Of a stretch of 64,000 nucleotides of DNA, positions 1 through 8,228 are shown one piece after another; positions within the stretch are counted from its first letter, which is position 1, and each line of letters starts with the position of its first letter. The notes beneath the pieces are model-generated. The model had not been told where the DNA came from. It ran no database searches and saw only the letters and a program-made list of their open reading frames with translations. The position numbers and the translations under genes were made by a program. This stretch comes from Reyranella sp. GTDB taxonomy: Bacteria > Pseudomonadota > Alphaproteobacteria > Reyranellales > Reyranellaceae. The stretch is from assembly GCF_004296935.1 (NCBI RefSeq), contig NZ_SCVH01000145.1:1-64000 (forward strand), given 5' to 3'.

Positions 1-754
1 CGACCAGGGCGCGGGCGATGGCCAGTGGCGTCTGCCCGATGTCGCGCACCGCGATGCCCTCGGCGATGGTGTCGCCGCCCGCCGTGACGCTCTCGCCGGC
101 CAGAAGCTGGCGCATCGCCGAGTAGCCGGCCGACTCGACGCCGATCACTTTCAGGTCGGGCTTCAGGCCGCGCGCCGCCACGGCGCAGCCGGCGATCATG
201 CCGCCGCCCCCGACCGGGACCACCAAAGTGTCGAGCTCGGGCACGTCCTGAAGCATTTCGAGTGCGATCGTGCCCTGGCCCGCGATGACTCGCGGATCGT
301 CGTAGGGATGCACGAACACCAGCTTTTCGGCGGCGGCCACGCGATGGGCCTCGGCGGCGGCCTCGGCCAGCGTGTCGCCCAGCAGCACGACCCGCGCGCC
401 ATGATCGCGCGTGTGCTTCACCTTCGTATTGGGCGTGAAGGACGGCATGACGATGGTGGCGGGAATGCCGAGGCGCCCGGCGTGATAGGCGACGCCCTGG
501 GCATGGTTGCCGGCCGACATGGCGATGACGCCACGCTTGCGCTCCTCGTCGCTGAGCTGCAGCAGGGTGTTGAGCGCGCCGCGCTCCTTGAACGAGGCGG
601 TGAACTGCAGATTCTCGAATTTTATCCAGATGTCGGCACTGGCGATGCGCGACAGGGTCTTGCTGTGCAGGCAGGGCGTATGGACCACGGCGCCGGCGAT
701 ACGCGCCGCAGCCGCGCGGACATCGTCCAGCGTGACGGGAAGGGGAGAAGCCAT
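1..754 (-). CDS. ilvA: Threonine ammonia-lyase (threonine dehydratase), 3' end cut by window edge
   Basis: PLP enzyme that deaminates threonine (and usually serine) to 2-oxobutyrate in the cytosol, the entry step of isoleucine synthesis or threonine breakdown. The product starts MASPLPVTLDDVRAAAARI. The fold-type II PLP-lysine motif SFKERGAL follows near residues 52-59, then the substrate-loop motif SAGNHAQG and the phosphate-binding glycine stretch PVGGGGMIAG. About 250 codons are present. The C-terminus lies beyond base 1, so I cannot tell whether the ACT-like regulatory domain of the biosynthetic form is present. The ATG overlaps the upstream oxidoreductase stop by one base (TGATG), so the two are translationally coupled. 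A serine/threonine racemase of the same fold is the main alternative. Confidence 0.85.
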   Translation of the reverse strand, partial: MASPLPVTLDDVRAAAARIAGAVVHTPCLHSKTLSRIASADIWIKFENLQFTASFKERGALNTLLQLSDEERKRGVIAMSAGNHAQGVAYHAGRLGIPATIVMPSFTPNTKVKHTRDHGARVVLLGDTLAEAAAEAHRVAAAEKLVFVHPYDDPRVIAGQGTIALEMLQDVPELDTLVVPVGGGGMIAGCAVAARGLKPDLKVIGVESAGYSAMRQLLAGESVTAGGDTIAEGIAVRDIGQTPLAIARALV

Positions 755-2082
755 CACGCCGCCAGACGGCGGTCGATCCAGTCGCGGGTGCGGTACCAGG
801 CGCCGATCAAAGGGAGATAAAGCGACGGATCGCCGTTGTAGAGCGGATGCTCGGGGAACTCGCGGCCGTCGAAGGCATTGACCGATGCGTTGGAGCCGCC
901 CGCGATCTTCCGCGCCGTCTGCGTGCCGAGATAGGTCATCATGGCGACACCGTTGCCGTTGCAGGCGAGCAGGTAATGCATGCCGTCGTCGGTGCCCATG
1001 TGCGACATCGAATCGAGCGCGAAGGCCACGTTGCCCGTCCACACATGCGTGATTCGGATACCCTCGAGCTGCGGGAAGCGGTCGATCATGTACTGGTACA
1101 GGATCGGCGCACTCACCTCGGGTGCCGCCGCGGTGAAACGGGCGCGGCCGCCGAAGATCAGGTGCCTGCCGTCGGGCGAGGGCCGGTAATAGGTCAGCAC
1201 CCGCTTGGTGTCGCCGATCGAGCGCATGTGCGGGATCAGCTCGGTTGCCGGCATCGGCAGCTCTTCGGTCGCAATGATGTGGCTCGCCACCGGCACGACG
1301 CGCATCTTCAGCTTCGGCGTCAGGTCGCCGGTATAGCCGTTGGTCGCGATCACGACCTCGCGGCAGGCGATCGGCCCCGTGGCCGTCAGTACGCGCCAGC
1401 CGCCGCCGGTTTTCTCGATACGCTCGGCCTCGAGGTTGCCGCACAGGATCGCGCCCTGCCCGTGGGCCGCTTCGAGCAGCCCCTTGTAGTAGCGCGCGGG
1501 ATGGAGATGGCCCCCGCGCTTCACGTACATGCCGCCGTAGTAATAGTCCGACGCCATCATCTCTCGCACGCGCTCGCGCGGGATCATCTCGGCGCCGACA
1601 TCGGCGTACCGGTTGAACATCTCGACCTTGGACGCCTGGTCGTCGTAATGCTTGGGCGTCCAGGCGCCGGTGAATCGGCCGTTGGTGATCAGGCCGCAAT
1701 CGATCTTCTCGCGCCCGATGATGTCGATCAGCGTGTTGAGCGAATCGATGCCGCTGCCCAGGAAGGCCGCCTTGTTCGCGGCGAACTCCGCGTCGACCTT
1801 GGGGTTCTTGCCGCCCAGTCCCTTGGAGATGTTGGTGCCGCCCGAGATCATGCCGCCGTTGCGCGTCGAGGCACCGATGCCGAACACGCCGCGTTCCAGC
1901 ACCACGCAATCGATATTGTTGCGTCTGAGCTCGAGTGCCGTCGATAGGCCGCCGTAACCTGCGCCCACGATCACCACGTCGGTTTTGGCCGGCGGGTCGA
2001 CGCTCAGCGCGTTGTTGGGCGTCCACGCCTCCCACCACCAGGGCTGGGCCCTGAAGTCGGGATGGAAGATGTCGGTACGCAT
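754..2082 (-). CDS. FAD-dependent oxidoreductase, DAO family
   Basis: A 442-residue flavoprotein of the D-amino-acid-oxidase (DadA/PuuB-like) family, which typically oxidises amines or amino acids to imines with FAD. The dinucleotide-binding motif VVIVGAGYGGLSTALEL sits near residues 31-47 and is followed by the typical acidic strand end VLERG. The PuuB-like motif ASTRNGGMISGG comes next. The start at [10 protein letters not shown] is chosen because it overlaps the upstream SdhAF4 stop by one base; the reading frame stays open further upstream but has no family-like residues there. It forms a three-gene run with SdhAF4 and threonine ammonia-lyase. Its partner suggests amino-acid catabolism, but the exact substrate cannot be read from the sequence. 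Confidence 0.8.
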   Translation of the reverse strand: MRTDIFHPDFRAQPWWWEAWTPNNALSVDPPAKTDVVIVGAGYGGLSTALELRRNNIDCVVLERGVFGIGASTRNGGMISGGTNISKGLGGKNPKVDAEFAANKAAFLGSGIDSLNTLIDIIGREKIDCGLITNGRFTGAWTPKHYDDQASKVEMFNRYADVGAEMIPRERVREMMASDYYYGGMYVKRGGHLHPARYYKGLLEAAHGQGAILCGNLEAERIEKTGGGWRVLTATGPIACREVVIATNGYTGDLTPKLKMRVVPVASHIIATEELPMPATELIPHMRSIGDTKRVLTYYRPSPDGRHLIFGGRARFTAAAPEVSAPILYQYMIDRFPQLEGIRITHVWTGNVAFALDSMSHMGTDDGMHYLLACNGNGVAMMTYLGTQTARKIAGGSNASVNAFDGREFPEHPLYNGDPSLYLPLIGAWYRTRDWIDRRLAA

Positions 2083-2249
2083 CAGAAATCCGTCACTTTG
2101 CCGTTGAATTGCCAGTCGCCGTAGCGCGTCGGTTCGGGGCCGGGCGGGCCGCCGATTTCCTCGACCTTCTTGGGCTTTTCGGATGGCACGGGCTTTTCGG
2201 GCTCGGCTTTTGACGCCTCGGGCGAGGCTTTGGGCTTGTCGTCGGTCAT
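2082..2249 (-). CDS. DUF1674 / succinate dehydrogenase assembly factor 4-like small protein
   Basis: A 55-residue protein whose C-terminal half carries the family signature: [16 protein letters not shown] followed by the terminal aspartate-phenylalanine. Members of this family (SdhAF4 in mitochondria, DUF1674 in alphaproteobacteria) help flavinated SdhA assemble into complex II. The N-terminal half is low-complexity, rich in lysine, proline and glutamate, as is usual. I chose the start [11 protein letters not shown] longer start 45 bases upstream is possible but adds no conserved residues. The stop overlaps the start of the FAD oxidoreductase. The sdh genes are not in this window, so the placement is not informative. 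Confidence 0.8.
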   Translation of the reverse strand: MTDDKPKASPEASKAEPEKPVPSEKPKKVEEIGGPPGPEPTRYGDWQFNGKVTDF

Positions 2250-2308
2250 GCCGGCATGATGCCTCGGACCGCCTTGATTCGCCACAGTTGGCAACCATCT
2301 TTCCCGCC

Positions 2309-3247
2309 ATGAACTACTTCAAGACTGCCCTCCTTCTCGCGGCCCTCACCGGCTTCGTCCTGGTCGCAGGCTATTTGCTGGGCGGCCAATCCGGCCTCGT
2401 CATCGCTCTGGTCGCGGCGCTCGGCATGAACCTGTTCGCCTACTGGAACAGCGACAAGATGGTGTTGCGCATGAGCAACGCGCAGGAAGTCGGACCCAAC
2501 GAGGCACCCGAGCTCTACGGCATCGTCCAGGGCTTGGCCGATCGCGCCGGCCTGCCGATGCCGCGCGTCTACGTGATCGACGAGGAGCAGCCCAACGCTT
2601 TTGCCACCGGGCGCAATCCCGAGAACGCCGCTGTTGCCGCCACCACCGGCCTGCTGCGCTATCTCAGCCGCGAGGAGATTGCGGGTGTGATGGCGCACGA
2701 GCTGAGCCACGTCCGCCACCGCGACACGCTGATCATGACCATCGCCGCCACGCTGTCGGGTGCCATCGGCATGTTGGCGAGCTTCGGCGGCCTGATGGGC
2801 GGCGGCCGCGATTCCGAAGGCCGGCCTCTGGTCAATCCGATCGTGGCCATTGCCGCCATGATCCTGGCGCCGCTCGCCGCGGCGCTGGTGCAGATGGCGA
2901 TCAGCCGCGGCCGCGAATACGAAGCCGACCGCATGGGCGCGGAGATCTCCGGCCAGCCGCTGTGGCTCGCCTCGGCGCTGGCCAAGCTCCACGCCGGCAC
3001 GCAGCAGATCCCCAACCGGGCGGCCGAAGCCAACCCGGCGACGGCGCACATGTATATCGCCAACCCGCTTTCTGCCGGCGGCATGGCCAGCCTGTTCTCG
3101 ACCCATCCGCCGATGGAAGAGCGCATCGCGCGTCTTGAGGCGATGGCCGGCCAGATGGGCGGCGGTTATCGCTCGGCACCCCGGCCGAATACCAACCCGT
3201 GGACGACTGCCGTCCCGCAGGCGCCGCGTCGCGGCCCCTGGGGCTAA
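2309..3247 (+). CDS. htpX: Zinc metalloprotease HtpX
   Basis: Inner-membrane M48 metalloprotease of 312 residues that degrades misfolded membrane proteins, working beside FtsH. Two N-terminal membrane segments span about residues 6-45. The zinc motif HELSH lies at residues 130-134 within [14 protein letters not shown], and the downstream [11 protein letters not shown] segment supplies the third ligand glutamate. Two further hydrophobic segments follow the zinc motif, which fits the family topology. The start at [10 protein letters not shown] is preferred to an upstream in-frame ATG because it begins directly with the first membrane helix. It is divergent from the SdhAF4 operon and ends four bases before the convergent SnoaL-like gene. 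Confidence 0.95.
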   Translation: MNYFKTALLLAALTGFVLVAGYLLGGQSGLVIALVAALGMNLFAYWNSDKMVLRMSNAQEVGPNEAPELYGIVQGLADRAGLPMPRVYVIDEEQPNAFATGRNPENAAVAATTGLLRYLSREEIAGVMAHELSHVRHRDTLIMTIAATLSGAIGMLASFGGLMGGGRDSEGRPLVNPIVAIAAMILAPLAAALVQMAISRGREYEADRMGAEISGQPLWLASALAKLHAGTQQIPNRAAEANPATAHMYIANPLSAGGMASLFSTHPPMEERIARLEAMAGQMGGGYRSAPRPNTNPWTTAVPQAPRRGPWG

Positions 3248-3251
3248 GGGC

Positions 3252-3632
3252 CTACTTCTCGACGATCTTCCAGAACGAGTCCTTCTTGGTGACCTTGCCG
3301 TCCCGGAAGCTGTAGAAGTCGCAACCGCGTGCTTCGACGCGCTCTCCCGCCGGCGTCGTTCCGGTCACGGTCCATTGCGAAATGCCCATGTCACCGTCGA
3401 CGTAGTGACTGTCGTTGCCGTAGTGGACGTCCGGCAGGCCGGTGAAGCGGGCGCGCAGGCCTTCACGGATGGCAGCGAGGCCGACATAGCGCCGGCCCCA
3501 GGGATCGGGCCCGCGCGGCATTTCCAGGACGGCATCGTCGGCGAAGAAGCTCATGATGCGGTCGAGATCGTGGTCGTTGAATGCTTGAGCCAGGGCCTTC
3601 AAGACGGAAAGGCTGGCGCCGGACGAGCTCAT
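3252..3632 (-). CDS. SnoaL-like / NTF2-fold protein
   Basis: A 126-residue single-domain protein of the SnoaL/NTF2 superfamily, which has a cone-shaped alpha+beta fold often used for ligand binding or small cyclase and isomerase reactions. The pattern LAQAFNDHDLDRIMSFFADD, then a glycine-rich turn and the C-terminal segment CDFYSFRDGKVTKKDSFWK, is typical of the family. Its length is normal. It lies convergent to htpX and 14 bases after the rmuC gene on the same strand, so it may be co-transcribed with it. No catalytic role can be assigned. Confidence 0.75.
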   Translation of the reverse strand: MSSSGASLSVLKALAQAFNDHDLDRIMSFFADDAVLEMPRGPDPWGRRYVGLAAIREGLRARFTGLPDVHYGNDSHYVDGDMGISQWTVTGTTPAGERVEARGCDFYSFRDGKVTKKDSFWKIVEK

Positions 3633-3646
3633 GACGACCTCCCTTT

Positions 3647-4696
3647 TCAGATCTTGGGCGGCAGCGCCGCGGGCTCCTCGCCAAGATCGACGTCCAAGAT
3701 GCGCTGGCCGCGCTTGGTGATGCGGTCGGCCGACGTATCGACCTCGCGCAGGTCCTTCTCGGTCATGGCGAAGTGCGCTTTCAGCTTCTCGACCCGGTCG
3801 TCGAGCCGCCGGACGTCCTCCAGCAGCAGCCCGACCGTCTTCTGGATCTCGCCCGCCTGCTCGCGCATGCGCACGTCCTTCAGGACGGCGCGTACGGTGT
3901 TCAGTGTCGCCATCATGGTGGTGGGCGAGACGATCCAGACGCGGGCGCGGTAGGATTCTTCGACCAGGCCGGTGAAGTTGGCGTGCAGCTCGGCATAGAC
4001 CGCTTCCGAGGGCAGGAACATCAGGGCCGATTCGGCAGTTTCGCCGGACACGATGTATTTGTCGCGGATGTCGCCGATGTGCTTGCGGATCGCCAGCTGG
4101 AAGCCGCGCTGGGCGACGGCGATCGCCGCCGTGTCGCCCGCCGCGACGGCGCGCAGCGCGCTATAACTTTCCAGCGGGAACTTGGCGTCGATGGCGATCG
4201 AGCCTGGCGGATTGGGCAGGTGCAGAAGACAATCCACGCGCACGCCCGAAGACAGCGTTGCCTGGAATTCGTAGGCCGAGGGCGGGAGCGCGCTCTGCAC
4301 CAGGTCGTTCAGCTGGACCTCGCCGAAGGCGCCGCGCGCCTGCTTGTTGGACAGGACCTCCTGGAGGCTCACGACCTGGGTCGAGAGCTCGCCGATCTTC
4401 TTCTGCGCCTCGTCGATGCGGACCAGCCGCTCGCGCAGGTCGGTGACGATCTGGCCGGTCGCCTTCTCGGTGCGGTCGAGCCGCTCGTCGACGACCTTGC
4501 TGAGGGCCTGTTCCTGCTCGCGCAGCGAACGCTCGACCCGCTGGACGGTTTCGGCCTGCTGGCTGAGCGCCAGGGCGAGATGCTGGCGCATCTGTTCGGC
4601 GTCGCGGCTGCCACCGCCCTGGCGTACCAGCAGGATGGCCAGGACCACGACCAGCAGGATCACGGCGGCGAGAAGGACGATCGTCAGGGTATCCAT
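3647..4696 (-). CDS. rmuC: DNA recombination protein RmuC homologue
   Basis: A 349-residue RmuC-family protein, thought to limit recombination between repeats. It begins with one membrane anchor (residues about 4-24). A coiled-coil region follows to about residue 130 (repeats such as LSQQAETVQRVERSLREQEQ), then the RmuC nuclease-like domain with the conserved segments QVQLNDL-like FGEVQLNDLV, IDAKFPLESY and MFLPSEAVYAEL. The aspartate-lysine pair of IDAKFP belongs to the PD-(D/E)XK-like core. Its size matches compact alphaproteobacterial members. The start ATG is unambiguous, being followed at once by the membrane helix. It is divergently transcribed from the nucleotidase gene 60 bases away. 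Confidence 0.92.
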   Translation of the reverse strand: MDTLTIVLLAAVILLVVVLAILLVRQGGGSRDAEQMRQHLALALSQQAETVQRVERSLREQEQALSKVVDERLDRTEKATGQIVTDLRERLVRIDEAQKKIGELSTQVVSLQEVLSNKQARGAFGEVQLNDLVQSALPPSAYEFQATLSSGVRVDCLLHLPNPPGSIAIDAKFPLESYSALRAVAAGDTAAIAVAQRGFQLAIRKHIGDIRDKYIVSGETAESALMFLPSEAVYAELHANFTGLVEESYRARVWIVSPTTMMATLNTVRAVLKDVRMREQAGEIQKTVGLLLEDVRRLDDRVEKLKAHFAMTEKDLREVDTSADRITKRGQRILDVDLGEEPAALPPKI

Positions 4697-4755
4697 TGCC
4701 CCTTTATAATCCGCCGCCTCGACAAGCGCACGGCCGGCCGGTAATCCAGCGTCCG

Positions 4756-5445
4756 ATGGTTCCCAAACACGATCCCGACGTCTGGCTGTTCGACCTCGAC
4801 AACACGCTCTATCCGGCGCGCTGCAATCTGTTCGCCCAGATCGACGTGCGTATCGGCCGCTACATCTCGGACTGGCTGAAGGTGACGCCGGAAGAGGCGC
4901 GGGTCGTGCAGAAGCAATACTGGCGCGACCACGGCACCTCGATGCGCGGCATGATGAGCCTGCACGGCGTCGACCCGACGCACTACCTCGACTACGTCCA
5001 CGACATCGACTACTCGCCGGTCGAAGCCAATCCCGCGCTGGAAGCCTCGCTGAAAGCCCTGCCGGGCCGCAAGATCATCTTCACCGCCGGCGACGTGCCG
5101 CATGCCGAGCGCGTCATGGAGCGGCTGGGCGTGGCCCATCATTTCGAGGCCATCTTCGACATCGTGGCCGGCGAATACTGGCCCAAGCCGCACAAGCAGA
5201 TCTACGAGAAGCTCGTGAAGCAGCACAACGTCGACCCGACGCGGGCCGCGTTTGCCGACGACATCGCAGTCAATCTCAAGCCGGCGGCCGACATGGGCAT
5301 GCGCACGGTGTGGATCCGCACCGACGAGAGCGTGAAGCGCGCGGCCGACATCAATCTCGACCATATCCACCATCAGACCGACGACCTCGCGACGTGGCTC
5401 GCCGAGTGGGTGGCGGAACGGAACAAGGCGGAGAGAAAAGCGTGA
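4756..5445 (+). CDS. Pyrimidine 5'-nucleotidase, HAD superfamily (SDT1-like)
   Basis: HAD phosphatase of 229 residues that most likely removes phosphate from pyrimidine nucleoside monophosphates. Motif I is LFDLDNTLYPA (nucleophile and acid/base aspartates near residues 11-13). Motif II is the threonine of IIFTAGD, motif III the lysine of KPHKQIYE, and motif IV is AAFADDIAVNL. The cap region is helical, as in the yeast SDT1 and PHM8 group. Starting at MVPKHDPDVW puts motif I at its usual position; an upstream ATG in frame would overlap rmuC. The last codons overlap the GTG start of the following reductase (GTGA), so the two are coupled. Confidence 0.85.
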   Translation: MVPKHDPDVWLFDLDNTLYPARCNLFAQIDVRIGRYISDWLKVTPEEARVVQKQYWRDHGTSMRGMMSLHGVDPTHYLDYVHDIDYSPVEANPALEASLKALPGRKIIFTAGDVPHAERVMERLGVAHHFEAIFDIVAGEYWPKPHKQIYEKLVKQHNVDPTRAAFADDIAVNLKPAADMGMRTVWIRTDESVKRAADINLDHIHHQTDDLATWLAEWVAERNKAERKA

Positions 5446-6374
5446 AAATCCTCATTCTCGGCGCCGGCGCGGTCGGTGGTTATTGGGGCGCGCGCCTGCA
5501 TCAGTCCGGCGCCGACGTCACTTTCCTGCTGCGCGAGAAGCGCGCCGAGAAGGTGCGCAAGGAAGGCCTGGTGGTGAAAAGCCCGAAGGGTGACGCCGTT
5601 CTGCCGGTCAAAGTCGTGACCAAGGGGAGCGAAGGCGGGCCCTATGACATCGTCGTGCTGGCCTGCAAGGCCTACGATCTCGGCTCGGCGATCGATTCGA
5701 TCGCGCCGGCGGTCGGCAAGGACACTACCATCGTGCCGATGCTGAACGGCCACGCCCATTTCGCCACGCTCGACCAGACGTTCGGTGCGGCCAGGGTCGC
5801 AGGCGGCCTCGCCCGCATCTCGGGCATGCTGGGCCCCAACGGCGAAATCCTGCATTCGGGTGCTTCCGGCGTGTCCTTCGGCGAGCGCGACGGCAAGCCC
5901 ACGCGCGCCGCCCTCAAGGAACTCGACGCCGCCTGCAAGAAGGCCGGTATCGAGGGCGGCATCAACCCCAATATCAACCAGGATCTCTGGGACAAATGGA
6001 TCATGCTGGCCACCATCGCCGGCATGTGCGCCTCCATGCGCGGCACCGTCGGCGACATCATGGAGGCCGAGGATGGCGCCGCCATCGTGGCCGAGACCCT
6101 GGAGGAGAGCCGCAAGGTGGCCACGGCTGAGGGCCACGCGCCCAGCGACACGGTTCTGGCCGGCCTAAAAACCATGCTGACGAGCAAAGGCTCGAAGGCG
6201 GTGGCGTCGATCCTGGGCGACATGGAGAAAGGCGGTCCGGCCGAGGGCAAGCAGATCGTGGGCGACATGCTGGCCCGCGCCCGCAAGGCGGGCATCGCCG
6301 CTCCCAACCTGCGCTTTGCCTATGCCCATCTCCAGGCCTATGAGGCGCGCCGCGCGCGGGGCGGTCTCAAGTGA
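5442..6374 (+). CDS. 2-dehydropantoate 2-reductase family protein, copy 1
   Basis: NADPH-dependent ketopantoate-reductase (PanE/ApbA) family member of 310 residues, starting with GTG inside the preceding stop (GTGA). The Rossmann motif ILILGAGAVGGYWGARL opens the protein, and the lysine of VLACKAYD and the central KWIML segment of the C-terminal helical domain match the family. PanE makes pantoate for coenzyme A, but many members of this family act on other 2-oxo acids. The immediate paralogue downstream shows a tandem duplication, and at most one copy is likely to be the true pantoate enzyme. The three genes from the nucleotidase onward overlap and form an operon. Confidence 0.82.
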   Translation: MKILILGAGAVGGYWGARLHQSGADVTFLLREKRAEKVRKEGLVVKSPKGDAVLPVKVVTKGSEGGPYDIVVLACKAYDLGSAIDSIAPAVGKDTTIVPMLNGHAHFATLDQTFGAARVAGGLARISGMLGPNGEILHSGASGVSFGERDGKPTRAALKELDAACKKAGIEGGINPNINQDLWDKWIMLATIAGMCASMRGTVGDIMEAEDGAAIVAETLEESRKVATAEGHAPSDTVLAGLKTMLTSKGSKAVASILGDMEKGGPAEGKQIVGDMLARARKAGIAAPNLRFAYAHLQAYEARRARGGLK

Positions 6375-7318
6375 AAATTCTCATCCTGGGCGCCGGCGCG
6401 ATCGGCGGCTATGTCGGCGGCCGTCTCCACCAGAGCGGGGCCGACGTGACGTTCCTCGTGCGCGAGAAGCGGCGCGAGGCGCTGACGCGCGACGGCCTGG
6501 TGATCAAGAGCACCAAAGGCGACATCACCCAGAAGGTAAAGACGGTTCTCAAGGGCAGTGAAGGCGGCCCTTACGATGTCGTGATCCTGACCTGCAAGGC
6601 CTACGATCTCGACTCGGCGATCGACGCCATCGCTCCGGCGATCAGCGCGAACACCACGATCGTGCCGCTGCTGAACGGCATCCGCCATCTCGATACGCTC
6701 GACGCCCGCTTCGGTGCCGACAAGGTGGTGGGCGGACTTGCCCGTGTCGGTGTCGCCATGAACGACAAGGGTGAAATCGTGCATACCAGCCCGTTCGCCG
6801 CCATCTCCTTCGGCGAACGCGACGGGAAGCCTGCGCGTCCGACACTGGTCGACCTCGATGCGTCGATCAAGAAGTCGGGTGTCGATGGAGGGCTGAACGC
6901 CAACATCGTCCAGGATCTCTGGGACAAATGGATCATGCTCTGCACACTGGCCGCGACATGCTGCCTGATGCGCGGCGCCTCGGGTGACATCCTGGAAGCC
7001 GATGAAGGCCGTGCGATCGTGCTGGAAACGGTCGACGAGGGCCGCAAGGTGGCGGCCGCCGCCGGCCACGATCCCGGCGAGAAGGGCATCGCGACCATCC
7101 GCTCGTTCCTGACCGTGAAGGGCTCGAAGTTCACGGCCTCCATGCTGCACGATCTCGAGAAGGGCGCGATGGTCGAGGCCGACCATGTGGTGGGCGACAT
7201 GATCGCGCGGGCGAAGAAGGCCGGCATCGCCACGCCCAACCTGCGCCTGGCCTATGCCCATCTCCAGGTCTATCTGGCGCAGCGCGCCCGCGGCGGCATC
7301 GGCAAGCCGGCGCTGTGA
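6371..7318 (+). CDS. 2-dehydropantoate 2-reductase family protein, copy 2
   Basis: A 315-residue paralogue of the gene before it. The two share nearly the same N-terminus (ILILGAGAIGGYVGGRL against ILILGAGAVGGYWGARL), a common QSGADVTFLxREKR segment and a common QDLWDKWIML segment. They also share the closing LRLAYAHLQ-like segment. It starts with GTG, which overlaps the upstream TGA (GTGA). The cofactor loop and the catalytic lysine of LTCKAYD are kept, so both copies look active. The pair may differ in substrate; the helical domain is where they diverge most by eye. It is convergent with the amidohydrolase, with seven bases between the stops. Confidence 0.82.
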   Translation: MKILILGAGAIGGYVGGRLHQSGADVTFLVREKRREALTRDGLVIKSTKGDITQKVKTVLKGSEGGPYDVVILTCKAYDLDSAIDAIAPAISANTTIVPLLNGIRHLDTLDARFGADKVVGGLARVGVAMNDKGEIVHTSPFAAISFGERDGKPARPTLVDLDASIKKSGVDGGLNANIVQDLWDKWIMLCTLAATCCLMRGASGDILEADEGRAIVLETVDEGRKVAAAAGHDPGEKGIATIRSFLTVKGSKFTASMLHDLEKGAMVEADHVVGDMIARAKKAGIATPNLRLAYAHLQVYLAQRARGGIGKPAL

Positions 7319-7325
7319 CCGCCGC

Positions 7326-8204
7326 CTAGAAGCCGTAGAGTTCGGCCGGGTTGTCGACCAGGATACGCTGGCGCACGGCCTTGTCCGGCACCCAGTCGAG
7401 CAGCATGTCGGCCAGCGTTCCGTCGTTGGGCATCGGGATCGGGCACATCGGGTGCGGCCAGTCGGTGCCCCACAGGATGCGGTCCGGCTGCCGCGCGACC
7501 AGGGCGTGGGCGAACGGCACGGTATCGTCGTAGGGCAGATGGCGGCCCGCCGTGATGCGGTAGGGACCCGTCAACTTCACCCAGCAATTGCCGTCGGCCA
7601 CGCGGTCGAGAAAGCCGCGATAGCGCGGATGGTCGATCCCGAGGCTCGTCGGCATGTAGCCGAAGTGCCCGATCGAGATCGGCACCGGCAGCGTGCCGAG
7701 CTCGGCCATGTCGGCATCATGCACATGGAGCAGGAACTCGATGTGCCAGCCGAGCGGTTTCAGCCGCTCGGCGACGCGGCGCAGCTCGGAGAACGACTTA
7801 AAGGGATTGCCGCCGGGGTCGGCGAGATTGACGCGAATGCCGCGCGCGCCCCTGGCGTGCATTGCCTCGAGCGCGCGATCGGTGATGCTCGCGTCCACCG
7901 AGACCACGGCGCGCAGGCGGCCGGGATGCGCCGCCACGTAGTCGAGGGTCGCTCTGTTGTCGGTGCCGTAGACGCTGGGCTGGGTGATGACGCCGCGCGT
8001 GACGCCCAGCATCTTGTGCAGATGCTCGTAGGCGGCCGGCAGCGCGTCGGGCGGCGTGTAGCCGCGCGCCGGCGACCATGGATATTTCTCGTCCGGCCCG
8101 AAGATGTGGGCATGGCTGTCGCAGGCGTTGGCCGGCATCGCAAACTTGGGCTTGCGTGGCGCCGGATCGGCGGGAGGGCAGGGCTTCTGCGGCACCCCGG
8201 TCAT
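7326..8204 (-). CDS. Amidohydrolase-2 family TIM-barrel hydrolase (PDC lactonase-like)
   Basis: A 292-residue amidohydrolase of the COG3618 group, related to 2-pyrone-4,6-dicarboxylate lactonase (LigI). The metal or active-site histidine pair is in CDSHAHIFGP near residues 29-38, a histidine follows in EFLLHVHDAD, and the late aspartate in ILWGTDWPHP is the usual proton-handling residue at the end of strand 8. Members hydrolyse lactones or related dicarboxylates in aromatic or sugar-acid catabolism. The substrate cannot be read here. It lies downstream of the D-aminoacylase-like gene with a 24-base gap on the same strand, so both may be expressed from the maeB side. Confidence 0.8.
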   Translation of the reverse strand: MTGVPQKPCPPADPAPRKPKFAMPANACDSHAHIFGPDEKYPWSPARGYTPPDALPAAYEHLHKMLGVTRGVITQPSVYGTDNRATLDYVAAHPGRLRAVVSVDASITDRALEAMHARGARGIRVNLADPGGNPFKSFSELRRVAERLKPLGWHIEFLLHVHDADMAELGTLPVPISIGHFGYMPTSLGIDHPRYRGFLDRVADGNCWVKLTGPYRITAGRHLPYDDTVPFAHALVARQPDRILWGTDWPHPMCPIPMPNDGTLADMLLDWVPDKAVRQRILVDNPAELYGF

Positions 8205-8228
8205 GAACGGGGCATCATTGCGCGGCCC

